Assembly: GCF_945952435.1 (NCBI RefSeq)
Contig: NZ_CAMFHZ010000014.1
Coordinates: 1-64,000 of the forward strand
DNA from: an uncultured Microbacterium sp.
GTDB taxonomy: Bacteria > Actinomycetota > Actinomycetes > Actinomycetales > Microbacteriaceae
Length of the DNA stretch: 64,000 bases
Direction: 5' to 3'
How positions within the stretch are numbered: the stretch's first letter is position 1; the number at the start of each line of letters is the position of its first letter. The notes under the pieces are model-generated. The model ran no database searches. It saw only the letters and a list, made by a program, of their open reading frames with translations, and had not been told where the DNA came from. Below are positions 34,238 through 43,100 of this stretch, one piece after another. The translations under genes were made by a program, and so were the position numbers.

Positions 34238-35268
34238 GCGCCGCACGGATCTGGACCATCGCCCGCCTGGAGCTCACCCAGCGGCTCCGCAGCGTCGGCT
34301 GGTACATCCTGCTCGGAGTGTTCGCGCTGGTGCTGCTGATCGTCACGGTGCTGACGATCCTCGCCTTCGCGGCCTCGGCCGGCGGAGGCGGCGCCGCACC
34401 CGGCTCGTGGGTCTTCTCCGCGATCGTCATGCTGGTGCTGCTGCTCGTCGTCCTCATCTCGCCGACGCTCAGCGGCTCCTCGATCAACGGCGACCGGGAT
34501 GCGGCGACGCTCGCCTCGGTGCAGACGACGCTCGCGAGCACCGGCGACATCCTGCTCGGGAAGCTGCTGGGCGCCGTCCTCACCGGCACGGCGTTCCTCC
34601 TGGTGTCGGTGCCGTTCCTCGTGGTCTCGATGTTCGCCGGGGTCGTGCGCCCGGACGTCCTGCTCGTCTCCTTGCTCGTGCTGGCGGCGGAGATCGTGAT
34701 CGTCGCAGCGATCGGCGTGGGCTGGAGCGGACTCGTGTCGAGGCCGCTGTTCTCGGTCGCCAACACCTATCTCGTGATCGCGGCGCTCACCGTCGGCACC
34801 CTCATCGCCTTCGGTCTCGGCGGGGCGCTGATCCGCACCGGGACGACGTACCAGTACCGCCTCTACGACGAGACCGGCGCGCCGATCTGCGATCACTGGG
34901 AGCGGAGTACGAGCCAGACGCCGCGATACGACGCGGTCTGGGGCATCCTGGCGGCGAATCCGTTCGTGGTCCTCGCCGACGCCACACCGAGCACCTTCGA
35001 CGAGCGTGGCTACCCGACCGACCTGTTCTCCACGCTCAAGGTGGGGATCCGCTCCGCGCAACTGCCGCCCCAGAACGCACCCTGGGACGACTGCCACCCC
35101 GGCGTGAACATCCAGAAGACTCCGGAGCAGACGGTCGCAGCGACCGTGCCGAGCTGGTTCGTCGGGCTGGGCATCCAGCTGGTCCTCGCTGCCGCCCTGT
35201 TCGCCGGCGCGTGGGCGCGCACGCGAACGCCGGCGAGGAGACTTCCCCCCGGGACGCGGATCGCCTGA
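34234..35268 (+). CDS. ABC-2 type transporter permease
   Basis: Membrane partner of the preceding ATPase, 344 residues with about six helices (around 22-48, 60-80, 105-130, 140-165, 175-195 and 305-325). A large extracytoplasmic loop (about 200-300) lies between the last two helices and has two Cys (PICDHW, WDDCHPG) that could form a disulphide. The N terminus ARIWTIARLELTQRLRS is typical of ABC-2 permeases. Likely part of a two-gene exporter. Confidence 0.88.
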   Translation: MSAARIWTIARLELTQRLRSVGWYILLGVFALVLLIVTVLTILAFAASAGGGGAAPGSWVFSAIVMLVLLLVVLISPTLSGSSINGDRDAATLASVQTTLASTGDILLGKLLGAVLTGTAFLLVSVPFLVVSMFAGVVRPDVLLVSLLVLAAEIVIVAAIGVGWSGLVSRPLFSVANTYLVIAALTVGTLIAFGLGGALIRTGTTYQYRLYDETGAPICDHWERSTSQTPRYDAVWGILAANPFVVLADATPSTFDERGYPTDLFSTLKVGIRSAQLPPQNAPWDDCHPGVNIQKTPEQTVAATVPSWFVGLGIQLVLAAALFAGAWARTRTPARRLPPGTRIA

Positions 35269-35295
35269 TCCCGGCGCGGTGTCGGCGGCCCGATC

Positions 35296-35301
35296 TAGAC
35301 T
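35296..35301 (+). promoter_or_regulatory. -10 hexamer of pcrA
   Basis: TAGACT, nine bases before the ATG at 35311, implying a leader of only two or three bases. Confidence 0.4.
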
Positions 35302-35310
35302 TGAGGGGTC

Positions 35311-37794
35311 ATGAGCGAAGCCCCTTCCCCCGTCGTCCTACCGCCCGGATCCGGTCCCCGATCCGCTCCGTCCCCCTCCGGTGCGCCGTCGGACGACCTG
35401 CTCGCCGGGCTCAATCCGCAGCAGCTCGACGCCGTGACCTATCGCGGGCAGGCGCTGCTCATCGTCGCGGGCGCGGGATCGGGGAAGACGAGCGTGCTCA
35501 CCCGTCGGATCGCGCTGCTGCTGCGCCAGCGGGAGGCGTGGCCGAGTCAGATCCTCGCGATCACCTTCACCAACAAGGCAGCGGGCGAGATGCGCGAGCG
35601 CGTGGAGCAGCTCGTCGGCGACGCCGCGCGGGGCATGTGGATCTCCACCTTCCACTCGGCCTGCGTGCGCATCCTGCGACGCGAGGCCGAGCAGTTCGGG
35701 TTCACCAGATCGTTCACGATCTACGACTCGGGCGACTCGCGGGCGCTCATCAAACGACTGGTCAAGGACCACGAGGCGGATGCGTTCGGATTCACGCCCG
35801 CTGCGGTGCAGTCCCGCATCTCGAAGCTCAAGAACGAACTGCAGGATGCGGAGTCCTACGCCCGGCAGGCGAACATGTCCGATCCCGCGGAGCGGGTCTT
35901 CGTCGAGGTCTTCGCCGACTATCAGCGACGGCTGCAGAAGGCCAACGCCTTCGACTTCGACGACCTGATCGGCCAGACCGTCTACCTTTTCCGCGCCTTC
36001 CCGCAGGTCGCCGACGTCTACCGGCGTCGGTTCCGGCACATCCTCGTCGACGAGTACCAGGACACCAACGCCGCGCAGTACGCCCTCATCCACGAGCTCA
36101 CCCGACCGGTGCAGGGGAGCGCGCCCGAACCGTATGCCTCGAACGGCATGATGATCTTCGAGCCGGATCCGCAGGAGGCCGCCGGCGCGGAGCCGGGGGC
36201 CGCGCTCACCGTGGTCGGCGACTCCGATCAGTCGATCTACGCGTTCCGCGGCGCGGACATCCGCAACATCAGTGAGTTCGAGCGCGACTTCCCGGGGGCC
36301 AAGGTCGTGCTGCTCGAACAGAACTACCGGTCGACGCAGAACATCCTCTCCGCCGCCAACGCCGTCATCAGCAACAACTTCGACCGCAAGGACAAGAAGC
36401 TCTGGAGCGACAAGGGCGCGGGGCACGCGATCGTCGGCTTCACGGGCTACTCGCAGCACGACGAGGCGCAGTTCGTCGCCGACGAGGTCGAGGCGCTGCG
36501 ACGGGCGGGAATGCCCTACGGCGAGATGGCGGTGTTCTACCGTACGAACTCGCAGTCGCGCGCGCTGGAGGAGATCTTCATCCGCGCGGCCGTTCCCTAC
36601 AAGATCATGGGCGGCACGAAGTTCTACGAGCGTGCCGAGATCAAGGACGCGCTGGCCTATCTCGTCGCGGTCGCGAACCCGGCCGACGAGATGGCGGTGC
36701 GACGGATCCTCAACCGACCGCGGCGGGGTATCGGCGACGTCACGGAGACGGCCATCGCGCGGTTCGCGGAGGAGCACGGATTGAGCTTCCGGGATGCGCT
36801 GGCGCATCCGGCTCAGGTCGGCGTCGGCCCCAAGCTGCAGGCGTCGATCGCCCAGCTCGACGCCGTGCTCCGCGAGGCCTCGGACATCATGGTTCCCTCC
36901 AGCGGCGAGGTCGCGCCGCCCACCGCCGTCGCAGAGGGGTTGACCCTGCTCATGCAGAAGAGCGGCTACCTGGACGCACTGCGCGCGAGCCGGGATCCGC
37001 AGGACGAGGCGCGTCTGGAGAACGTGGACGAGCTCATCGCCGTGACCCGGGAGTTCGCGCGGAACAACCCGGAGGGCACGGTCGCCGACTTCCTGGCCGA
37101 GGTCGCGCTGGTCGCCGACTCGGACGATCTGGACGACGAGTCCGGGGTGGTCTCGCTCATGACCATGCACACCGCGAAGGGGCTGGAATTCGACGCGGTG
37201 TTCGTCACGGGCGTCGAAGAGGACCTCATCCCGCACCGGATCTCGGCGAACGAGCCCGGGGGGCCGCAGGAGGAGCGGCGTCTGTTCTACGTGGGCATCA
37301 CCCGCGCCCGGCAGCGTCTGCATCTGTCGCTCGCGATGACTCGTGCCCAGTTCGGCGAGGTGTCCGTGGCGATGCCCAGTCGTTTCCTTCAAGAGATCCC
37401 CGGGGAGCTCATCGACTGGCGTCAGTCGCCCGGCGACGTGAACTCGCGCGGGGGCACGCAGTCGCGGGCGCTCAACGCCCGGCGCCCGGGCGGCTTCGGC
37501 GGATCCGGCGGCGGGTCCGGCGACCGGTTCGCGGCGCGGGCGCTGCCGAAGCGCGAGGGTCTGACCCCCCTCTCGACCGCGATGGACAAGTTCCCGAACC
37601 GGGTCACCGCGAAGGTGCGCGACAACGGCGACCTCGAGCTCGCGGCGGGAGATCGGATCCGCCACGACGACTTCGGCGAGGGCAGGGTCGAGGCGATCAC
37701 GGGCGAGGGCGCCAAGCGCATCGCCCACGTCCGCTTCGACGCCGCGGGCCAGAAGAAGCTCCTCGTCAAGATCGCTCCCATCGCCAAGATCTGA
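35311..37794 (+). CDS. pcrA: ATP-dependent DNA helicase PcrA/UvrD
   Basis: Superfamily 1A 3'-5' helicase for nucleotide excision repair and replication-fork clearance, 827 residues. A non-conserved N terminus of about 35 residues precedes LNPQQLDAVTYRG. Motifs seen are Walker A AGAGSGKTSVLTRR, TFTNKAAGEMRER, DEYQDTNAAQ, GDSDQSIYAFRGAD, QNYRSTQNI and VSLMTMHTAKGLEFDAVFVTG. The C-terminal Gly-rich linker and GDRIRHDDFGEGRVEAI form the RNA-polymerase-binding Tudor-like domain known from PcrA. There is a short insertion between the DEYQDTN and GDSDQS motifs (about 265-300). Confidence 0.96.
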   Translation: MSEAPSPVVLPPGSGPRSAPSPSGAPSDDLLAGLNPQQLDAVTYRGQALLIVAGAGSGKTSVLTRRIALLLRQREAWPSQILAITFTNKAAGEMRERVEQLVGDAARGMWISTFHSACVRILRREAEQFGFTRSFTIYDSGDSRALIKRLVKDHEADAFGFTPAAVQSRISKLKNELQDAESYARQANMSDPAERVFVEVFADYQRRLQKANAFDFDDLIGQTVYLFRAFPQVADVYRRRFRHILVDEYQDTNAAQYALIHELTRPVQGSAPEPYASNGMMIFEPDPQEAAGAEPGAALTVVGDSDQSIYAFRGADIRNISEFERDFPGAKVVLLEQNYRSTQNILSAANAVISNNFDRKDKKLWSDKGAGHAIVGFTGYSQHDEAQFVADEVEALRRAGMPYGEMAVFYRTNSQSRALEEIFIRAAVPYKIMGGTKFYERAEIKDALAYLVAVANPADEMAVRRILNRPRRGIGDVTETAIARFAEEHGLSFRDALAHPAQVGVGPKLQASIAQLDAVLREASDIMVPSSGEVAPPTAVAEGLTLLMQKSGYLDALRASRDPQDEARLENVDELIAVTREFARNNPEGTVADFLAEVALVADSDDLDDESGVVSLMTMHTAKGLEFDAVFVTGVEEDLIPHRISANEPGGPQEERRLFYVGITRARQRLHLSLAMTRAQFGEVSVAMPSRFLQEIPGELIDWRQSPGDVNSRGGTQSRALNARRPGGFGGSGGGSGDRFAARALPKREGLTPLSTAMDKFPNRVTAKVRDNGDLELAAGDRIRHDDFGEGRVEAITGEGAKRIAHVRFDAAGQKKLLVKIAPIAKI

Positions 37795-37833
37795 CCTCGC
37801 CGGGATCGCCGTAGCCCTCGCCGAGGATCCGGT

Positions 37834-37839
37834 TAGGCT
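37834..37839 (+). promoter_or_regulatory. -10 hexamer of the SseB gene, leaderless arrangement
   Basis: TAGGCT lies six bases before the ATG at 37846. Confidence 0.5.
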
Positions 37840-37845
37840 GGCGCA

Positions 37846-38979
37846 ATGGCTCTCTTCTCGCGACGCAAGAACCACGACGACGCCTCAGGATCGGGGGATG
37901 CCGCCGCGGCGGTCGACGGTACGGAGACGGAGGCGCACGCTGCCGCCGGCGCAGTCGACGAGGCGTCCGCCCCGGTCGTGAACGTGTCGGTGCAGGCCTT
38001 CCGCGGGCTCGGTACGCCCGCGGGCCCCGACGTGAGTGCCCCCGTCGACGCACCGGAGGCGGGATCGGACCTGCTCGACCCCGTGCCGGACGACGTGCCG
38101 CAGACGGTGGACCCCGCGCAGGCGCCCGTGGCCGGAGGCCGCCCGCCGCTTCCGCTCGCCCCCGCCGATCCGCCGGAGCCGACCGAGTCGATCCCCGGGA
38201 TGCCGGACAACGTGCTGCTCCGCGAGGCCCTGGCCATGCTCGGCGAGGACGCGAGCCAGGCGGAGCTGCTCGGGGTGCTCCGACAGTCGCTGCAGGGCAA
38301 CCTGTTCCTCAGCGTGCACGGCGATGCCGGTGAGCAGATCAAGGAGGGCAAGCCCCTCTCGATCGCCGTGGTCAACGACGGCGAGAACTCCTTCATGCTC
38401 GCCTTCAGCACCGCCGCCGCCGTGCGGGACTCCGTGCTGCAGAACGAGGCCGACCCGACGGAGACCTCGGCGGTGATCCAGCCCGTCCAGGCCGTCTACC
38501 AGCAGGTCGTGCAGGGACCGTTCGCCGGCCTCATCATCGACAACGCGTCGGCGCCGAACCGGGTCGTCTTCCCGTCCGAGATCCTGCAGAAGGCGCTCGA
38601 GGAGGGCGACCCCGATTTCGCACTCAAAACGCTGCTCGCGGCGCCGCGAGACGCCGGATCCGAGGTCGGCATCGCCGAGGCGCTGACCACGGCGCGGCTG
38701 TGGGTGGCGGTCAGCGACGTCGACGGCAATGGCCAGTTCGGCATCGCGGAGGCGCACACCCCGGACGGATCCCGCTACCTGCAGCTGTTCAGCCACCCGC
38801 TGGAGATCATCGCGCTGGGCCGCGGCGATCAGCCGATGCCGTTCAGCGCCGAGCAGCTCGGAGCGGTCATCGCCGAGCACCCCGAGATGACGGGCGTGCT
38901 GATCGACGCGGCAGGGCCGGCGATCGCGGTGCATCGCGACGCGCTCGGCTCCGTGGTCGCTCTCGCACCGACCGACTGA
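37846..38979 (+). CDS. SseB family protein
   Basis: The 377-residue protein starts with a low-complexity Ala/Pro/Asp region (about 1-120). A domain around residues 125-250 follows with NVLLREALAMLGEDAS and IKEGKPLSIAVVNDGENSFMLAFSTAAAV, matching SseB N-terminal domains. A second copy-like segment ends near 377 with VLIDAAGPAIAVHRDALGSVVAL. SseB in enterobacteria is an unrelated-context enhancer/chaperone; the actinobacterial function is unknown. No signal peptide. Leaderless arrangement. Confidence 0.78.
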   Translation: MALFSRRKNHDDASGSGDAAAAVDGTETEAHAAAGAVDEASAPVVNVSVQAFRGLGTPAGPDVSAPVDAPEAGSDLLDPVPDDVPQTVDPAQAPVAGGRPPLPLAPADPPEPTESIPGMPDNVLLREALAMLGEDASQAELLGVLRQSLQGNLFLSVHGDAGEQIKEGKPLSIAVVNDGENSFMLAFSTAAAVRDSVLQNEADPTETSAVIQPVQAVYQQVVQGPFAGLIIDNASAPNRVVFPSEILQKALEEGDPDFALKTLLAAPRDAGSEVGIAEALTTARLWVAVSDVDGNGQFGIAEAHTPDGSRYLQLFSHPLEIIALGRGDQPMPFSAEQLGAVIAEHPEMTGVLIDAAGPAIAVHRDALGSVVALAPTD

Positions 38980-39140
38980 GCAGCGGGGAGCCTTACCGAC
39001 CGCGGCGATCGGAAAACGACAGGAGCGCGCCGGGAAATCAATCGGCGACAGGTCTCGCTCGAAACGGGACACCGTCCTTGCATGCCGATATTTCGGGATG
39101 CAGGATCAGGGCACATCGCACTGACCGCAAGGACGATCAC

Positions 39141-39758
39141 ATGAACGCCACACCCTCCTCGTCGACCCGCAATCGTCGCAAGATCCTGGCCGTTCTCGCC
39201 GGCGGTCTCGTGCTCGGCGTCGGCGCAGCGATCACCCTGGCCGCCTGGAACGACTCCGAGTTCGCCACGGGCACGTTCACGGCCGGGTCGTTCAACATGC
39301 AGGGTTCGGGCGACGGCACCACCTACGCCGACCACGCGACGAGCCCCGGGCTCGGCCTGACCTTCTCCGCCAACTTCGGCAACCTGTCGCCGGGCGACGT
39401 GGTCTACGCGCCGTACTGGGTGCAGCTGACCGGCACGACCACGGCCAACGCCACGGTCACCCCGTCGCTGGACTCGTCGAGCGGCGCGAACGCGCCGAAC
39501 ATCTCGTACAAGGTCTACACCGTGGGCGCGGCGACGACCTGCGACGCGACCGGCGTGCAGAGCGGCACCGTGATCCTGACCGGCACGACTCTCTCGACCG
39601 GAACCGGGGCGACGACCTTCCCCCTCAGCAAGGGAACGGCCGGCAACCCGGGGACGCCGCAGAAACTGTGCTTTGTGGTGACCGCGGGCAGCCAGGCGGT
39701 GCTGCAGCAGGGCGCCACGGCGACTGCGGTCTGGAAGTTCACGGCCACCTCGAATTGA
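39141..39758 (+). CDS. SipW-dependent exported protein (alternate-type signal peptide), paralogue 1
   Basis: The 205-residue protein has the alternate signal region of SipW substrates: basic N terminus, ILAVLAGGLVLGVGAAITLAAW, then NDSEFATGTFTAGSFN. The mature part is Thr/Ser/Gly-rich, predicted all-beta, with two Cys that may pair. Its length and layout recall TasA/CalY-type biofilm fibre subunits, but no specific homology is claimed. An AAGGA ribosome binding site precedes the ATG. First gene of a five-gene unit with its own signal peptidase; the 161-bp gap before it may hold the promoter. Confidence 0.82.
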   Translation: MNATPSSSTRNRRKILAVLAGGLVLGVGAAITLAAWNDSEFATGTFTAGSFNMQGSGDGTTYADHATSPGLGLTFSANFGNLSPGDVVYAPYWVQLTGTTTANATVTPSLDSSSGANAPNISYKVYTVGAATTCDATGVQSGTVILTGTTLSTGTGATTFPLSKGTAGNPGTPQKLCFVVTAGSQAVLQQGATATAVWKFTATSN

Positions 39759-39765
39759 GCCCGTC

Positions 39766-40437
39766 GTGGACCCGTCCTCCTCGCGTCCCGGCGCGCGCTT
39801 GCCGACCCGACGGTCGCTGCGGGATCGGCCGAGGAGGCGGCACAGCCTCGCGTCCCGACGACTCAGGGCCGCGCTCGCGGGAGGCCTCGTGCTGGGCGTG
39901 GGCAGCGGGGTGACGCTGGCGAGCTGGAACGACGGCGAGTACGCGCGCGGCACGTTCACCGCGGGAAGCTTCGACATCCTGGGGCTCGCGGCGAGCACGG
40001 GGACGTTCACCAGTCATCCCGTGGGGGCGCCGGCGACCCTGACCTTCGCCCTCGCGGCGGACGCCTCCGCTCTGGCTCCGGGCAAGACGGTATACGCGCT
40101 GTTCAGCGTGAAGACCGCGAGCGGGTCGGTCGCCGGAACCGTCCGGCTGCAGGGTGCCACCTACGGTGCGGGGACTCTGGCCGACTACCTCACCTACGGC
40201 GTGAAGACCGTCTCGACGGCGCAGTGCGCGTCCGCGGCCGACTATGCCGCGGGGACCACGCTCATCGCCGACGGCACCGCGCTCAACGTGGGTGCCGCGG
40301 CGTCCCAGACCGTGCAGGCCAACGGCGCCAACCAGGTGAACTACTGCCTCGCCGTGAGCATGGGCAGCGGCGTCGGGAATGCGGCCCAGTCGCTCACCGT
40401 GAGCCCCGTGTGGCAGTTCGCCGGAACGTCCAGCTGA
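39766..40437 (+). CDS. SipW-dependent exported protein, paralogue 2
   Basis: Tandem paralogue of the previous gene (223 residues). The shared segment is LAGGLVLGVGSGVTLASWND-GEYARGTFTAGSFDILG. The N terminus is longer and very Arg-rich (about 1-35), which is odd for a signal peptide but seen in this class. Mature part is small-residue rich and beta-like with two Cys. GTG start seven bases after the previous stop. Confidence 0.82.
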   Translation: MDPSSSRPGARLPTRRSLRDRPRRRHSLASRRLRAALAGGLVLGVGSGVTLASWNDGEYARGTFTAGSFDILGLAASTGTFTSHPVGAPATLTFALAADASALAPGKTVYALFSVKTASGSVAGTVRLQGATYGAGTLADYLTYGVKTVSTAQCASAADYAAGTTLIADGTALNVGAAASQTVQANGANQVNYCLAVSMGSGVGNAAQSLTVSPVWQFAGTSS

Positions 40438-40462
40438 GACCGGTGCCCAGAGAGGAGTCCTC

Positions 40463-41086
40463 GTGGCCGAGACGATCGCCCCGATCCGCACCCGTCGTGC
40501 TCAGAGGGAGGCCGCCGAGCGGCGCCCGCCGCGCGAGCCTCTGTCGGAATCGGCGCACGCGCGGCGGAACCCCGGGGCCGGTGTGGTCGGCGAGGCCCTG
40601 CTGTGGGCGGCCGCGGTGGCGGGCGCGCTCTGCATCGTCCTGGTGATCCTCGCGCTCACGGCGCACATCACGCTCATCCTGTTCCGCACCGGATCGATGG
40701 CGCCGACGATCCCCGCGGGATCCGTCGCGATCGTGCAGCAGATCCCCGCCGACCGGGTGCACGTGGGCGACGTCGTCACCGTGGATCGTGCCGGACAGCT
40801 CCCGGTCACCCACCGCGTGCGCGCGGTGGCACCGGGAGAGGGCGGAGCGCAGCGCGTGCTGACGCTGCGCGGAGACGCGAACGCCCAGGACGACCTCGCG
40901 CCCTACACGGTGTCCCAGGTGCGCATCGTGCGCTTCGCGATCCCCGGCCTCGCTCCGGCGATCGTGGCCCTCGGGCATCCGTTGGTGCTCGGCGGGCTGA
41001 CGCTCGGCGCCGCAGGGCTGGTCACCTGGTCGTTCTGGCCGCGGTCGGTCGCGCGCCGGCGGAGGAGGACGGATCCGTCGTCATGA
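40463..41086 (+). CDS. sipW: SipW-type signal peptidase I
   Basis: Membrane signal peptidase expected to process the neighbouring exported proteins. The 207 residues have a basic cytoplasmic N terminus (about 1-42), a membrane helix (about 45-75), the nucleophile Ser78 in RTGSMAPTIPAGS, and His117 in PVTHRV where ordinary bacterial type I enzymes use Lys. That Ser/His arrangement is the ER-type/SipW hallmark. A second helix lies near the C terminus (about 165-190). GTG start; ATGA overlap with the next gene. Confidence 0.9.
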   Translation: MAETIAPIRTRRAQREAAERRPPREPLSESAHARRNPGAGVVGEALLWAAAVAGALCIVLVILALTAHITLILFRTGSMAPTIPAGSVAIVQQIPADRVHVGDVVTVDRAGQLPVTHRVRAVAPGEGGAQRVLTLRGDANAQDDLAPYTVSQVRIVRFAIPGLAPAIVALGHPLVLGGLTLGAAGLVTWSFWPRSVARRRRRTDPSS

Positions 41087-41727
41087 GGCGCTGCGGGCGG
41101 GTCGTCGCGGTGGCACTGGCGGCCGCCGTCCTCTGGCTGCTCCCCGGGGCTCCGGCCCGCGCGAGCCAGAGCACCGAGGTGATCCAGGGACGCTACGTCC
41201 GCATCGTGTCGACGGCGGACTGGGCGGCCGCCTCCGCACTGGCCGGGGCGAGCGTGCGCTGGGAGCTGACCGTGAGCGCCGACGCCCCCGACCCCGGCCG
41301 GATCCGGCTGGGGATGAGCGGAACGGGCACGGTCGCGCTCGTGGCCGACGTCTCGCTGTGCACCTCCGCCACCGCGGACGGCGCGTGCACGAGCCCGACC
41401 GAGACCCTGCGCACCGACTGGGCGATCCCGAGGGACGGCGTGACCGTCCCTCTGGACGCCGTCCCGTCCGATCGCGTGGCCCATGTCCGGATCGACGTGC
41501 GGATGGAGGGCGCTGGCGCACCGGGAGCCTCGACACAGCTCCGCGTGCACGCGGACGGCCTCGGGGATCGGCTCGAGACGGGCCCCACGGATCCCACCGC
41601 TCTCGCGACGACGGGTGCAGCCCCGCCGGTCGTCGTGATCGTCGCAGCGGGCCTGTTGATCGCGGCGGGCACCGGCACGCTGCGGGCCTGGATCCGTCGC
41701 GGGCGCCGAGGTGAGGGCTCCCGATGA
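41083..41727 (+). CDS. secreted cell-wall-anchored protein with LATTG sorting signal
   Basis: The 214-residue protein has a normal signal peptide (about 1-28, cleavage after ARAS). An extracytoplasmic beta-rich domain with two Cys (SLCTS, GACTS) follows. The C-terminal cell-wall sorting signal is LATTG at 174-178, then a hydrophobic helix and a RRGRRGEGSR basic tail. LAxTG is the motif used by class E sortases of high-GC actinobacteria. Probably the surface anchor or partner of the SipW-exported proteins; no sortase gene is in the window. Confidence 0.8.
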   Translation: MRRCGRVVAVALAAAVLWLLPGAPARASQSTEVIQGRYVRIVSTADWAAASALAGASVRWELTVSADAPDPGRIRLGMSGTGTVALVADVSLCTSATADGACTSPTETLRTDWAIPRDGVTVPLDAVPSDRVAHVRIDVRMEGAGAPGASTQLRVHADGLGDRLETGPTDPTALATTGAAPPVVVIVAAGLLIAAGTGTLRAWIRRGRRGEGSR

Positions 41728-42251
41728 GGAACGGCTCCCGCATCGTCGCGCTCCTGGGAGCCCTGGCCCTGCTCGTGGGGCTGCAGGCCCCGGCCGTGCC
41801 GCGCACCGACGCGGCCTTCGGCGACGGCGAGTACGCGGCGGCGACCCTCACCGCCACCGCGGTGCCGGCGCCGCAGTCCCTCGCGCCCGGCTGCGTGCTG
41901 ACGACCGGTCTCGCCGGAGCGAACCCGGAGGTCACGATCACCTGGCGCATCCCGGCGGGGGCGACGGGGTACAGCAGCGCCGACGCGGAGTACGGGTGGA
42001 TCGTCGGCGGGATCCTGACGCCGATCACCGGTGCGCTCCTGGGCAGCATCCATACCACGGGCACGCCCTCGGCGTACACCACGGTGGTGTCCGCGGGGCT
42101 GCTCGGGGGAGTGCTGGGGGGCTCGGTGAAGTTCGGCATCCGTCTCAAGGGACCCGGCTCGTGGACGTCCGGGTGGATCGTCGCGACGGCCTCGGCGGGG
42201 GTCGCCGGCATCAATCCGACGTGCTCCATGAGCACCGCACCCAGTCCGTGA
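41724..42251 (+). CDS. third small exported protein of the SipW locus
   Basis: The 175-residue protein has an N-terminal export signal (about 1-31). Its context DAAFGDGEYAAATLTAT resembles the NDxEYAxGTFTAG segment of the two SipW substrates. It is rich in Gly, Thr, Ser and Ala with two Cys (CVLTT, CSMST). Predicted beta structure, no further family recognised. Overlaps the LATTG gene by four bases and is followed by a terminator. Confidence 0.72.
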   Translation: MRNGSRIVALLGALALLVGLQAPAVPRTDAAFGDGEYAAATLTATAVPAPQSLAPGCVLTTGLAGANPEVTITWRIPAGATGYSSADAEYGWIVGGILTPITGALLGSIHTTGTPSAYTTVVSAGLLGGVLGGSVKFGIRLKGPGSWTSGWIVATASAGVAGINPTCSMSTAPSP

Positions 42252-42272
42252 CGCGGCCCTCTTCGGGCCGCG
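42252..42272. terminator. bidirectional terminator of the SipW locus
   Basis: CGCGGCCC and GGGCCGCG with a TCTTC loop immediately after the last SipW-locus stop. It faces the minus-strand YqaJ gene and can serve both. Confidence 0.75.
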
Positions 42273-42283
42273 TGCGGAGGTGG

Positions 42284-42964
42284 TCAGTCGGCGAGGGCCA
42301 GCGCGCGGAACATGTCGCGCTCGCGGAGCGCGTCGCGGCGGCTCTCGACCGGCGTCGTCGCACGCGTCGGAGGGGTGCGCCCCGTGGTGCGCTGATAGAG
42401 CTCGTCGATGAGGCGCGTCGCGAGCCCCACGAGCGAGGCGATCTCGCGGTCGTCCCGGTCGATCCACACGCAGTGGGGCTCGTCGTGCACCGGCTCGAAG
42501 TCGAGGTGCTCCTCCCAGACGAAGAGCGTGCGCTCCGCGCCGAGAACGTGCTGCTGCCACCACACCTGGCGCAGGTAGGTCTTCGGGATCCCGCGCCAGG
42601 ACTTGTTCGTCGTCTTGATCTCGGCGAGCGTGACCCGACCGTCCGCGTCCTGCATGATCCCGTCCGGCGTGGCGAGGTGGCGCGGCTCGATCTCGGCGCG
42701 GAACAGCGCGGACGACGGCAGGATGCCGTGGGTCGCGGCGACCCAGGCGGCGATCTCGGGCTCTCGGCGGCGTCCGTGATCGGTGTAGGCGTTGCCGGCG
42801 AACCGCGGACCGGCGCCGAGCTTGGCGTCCGCGGCACGGCGGATCGACGTCTCGCTCGTGAGTCCGGCGACATCGGTCGCGGTGATGCCGCGAGCCCTGG
42901 CGCGCAGCCAGGCGACCCGGTCGCGCGAGTCGGCGACGATGCGCGCTTCGAGTTCCGGGGTCAC
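42284..42964 (-). CDS. YqaJ-like PD-(D/E)xK nuclease
   Basis: Predicted exonuclease/recombinase-type nuclease of 226 residues from the YqaJ family common in phages. It starts ITATDVAGLTSETSIRRAADAKLG. The nuclease core has GRRREPEIAAW, TPDGIMQDADGRVTLAEIKTTNKSW (D and ExK of the active site) and YLRQVWWQQHVLG. All key residues appear intact. No recombinase partner, integrase or phage structural gene is nearby, so this is a stand-alone chromosomal copy. GTG start supported by a -10 hexamer six bases upstream. Confidence 0.85.
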   Translation of the reverse strand: MTPELEARIVADSRDRVAWLRARARGITATDVAGLTSETSIRRAADAKLGAGPRFAGNAYTDHGRRREPEIAAWVAATHGILPSSALFRAEIEPRHLATPDGIMQDADGRVTLAEIKTTNKSWRGIPKTYLRQVWWQQHVLGAERTLFVWEEHLDFEPVHDEPHCVWIDRDDREIASLVGLATRLIDELYQRTTGRTPPTRATTPVESRRDALRERDMFRALALAD

Positions 42965-42970
42965 CTGTCG

Positions 42971-42976
42971 AGGCTA
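42971..42976 (-). promoter_or_regulatory. -10 hexamer of the YqaJ-like gene, leaderless arrangement
   Basis: TAGCCT on the minus strand lies six bases before the GTG start. Confidence 0.45.
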
Positions 42977-43065
42977 CCTCCGACGACCGACGCGTCCGCC
43001 CTGGCACGCCGGGTTCGCTCGGCGGGCGCGACCCGGGCTGCGCCGAATCGGCCGGACCAGCCGAT

Positions 43066-43094
43066 TTGGCGGGACCACGGGCATCCCGTAAGCT
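43066..43094 (+). promoter_or_regulatory. rplJ promoter
   Basis: -35 TTGGCG (43066-43071), 17-bp spacer and -10 TAAGCT (43089-43094). This is the best vegetative promoter in the window and gives a leader of about 210 bases. Nothing gene-like is seen between the YqaJ start and this promoter. Confidence 0.7.
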
Positions 43095-43100
43095 GGTGTC

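Noticed and set aside
39141..40437. Direct assignment of the two exported proteins as TasA
   Set aside because: Signal type and size fit, but no specific TasA sequence motif could be recognised; kept as SipW-dependent proteins.
42284..42964. Prophage remnant around the YqaJ-like gene
   Set aside because: No integrase, terminase, capsid or attachment-site repeats are nearby, and composition matches the neighbours.
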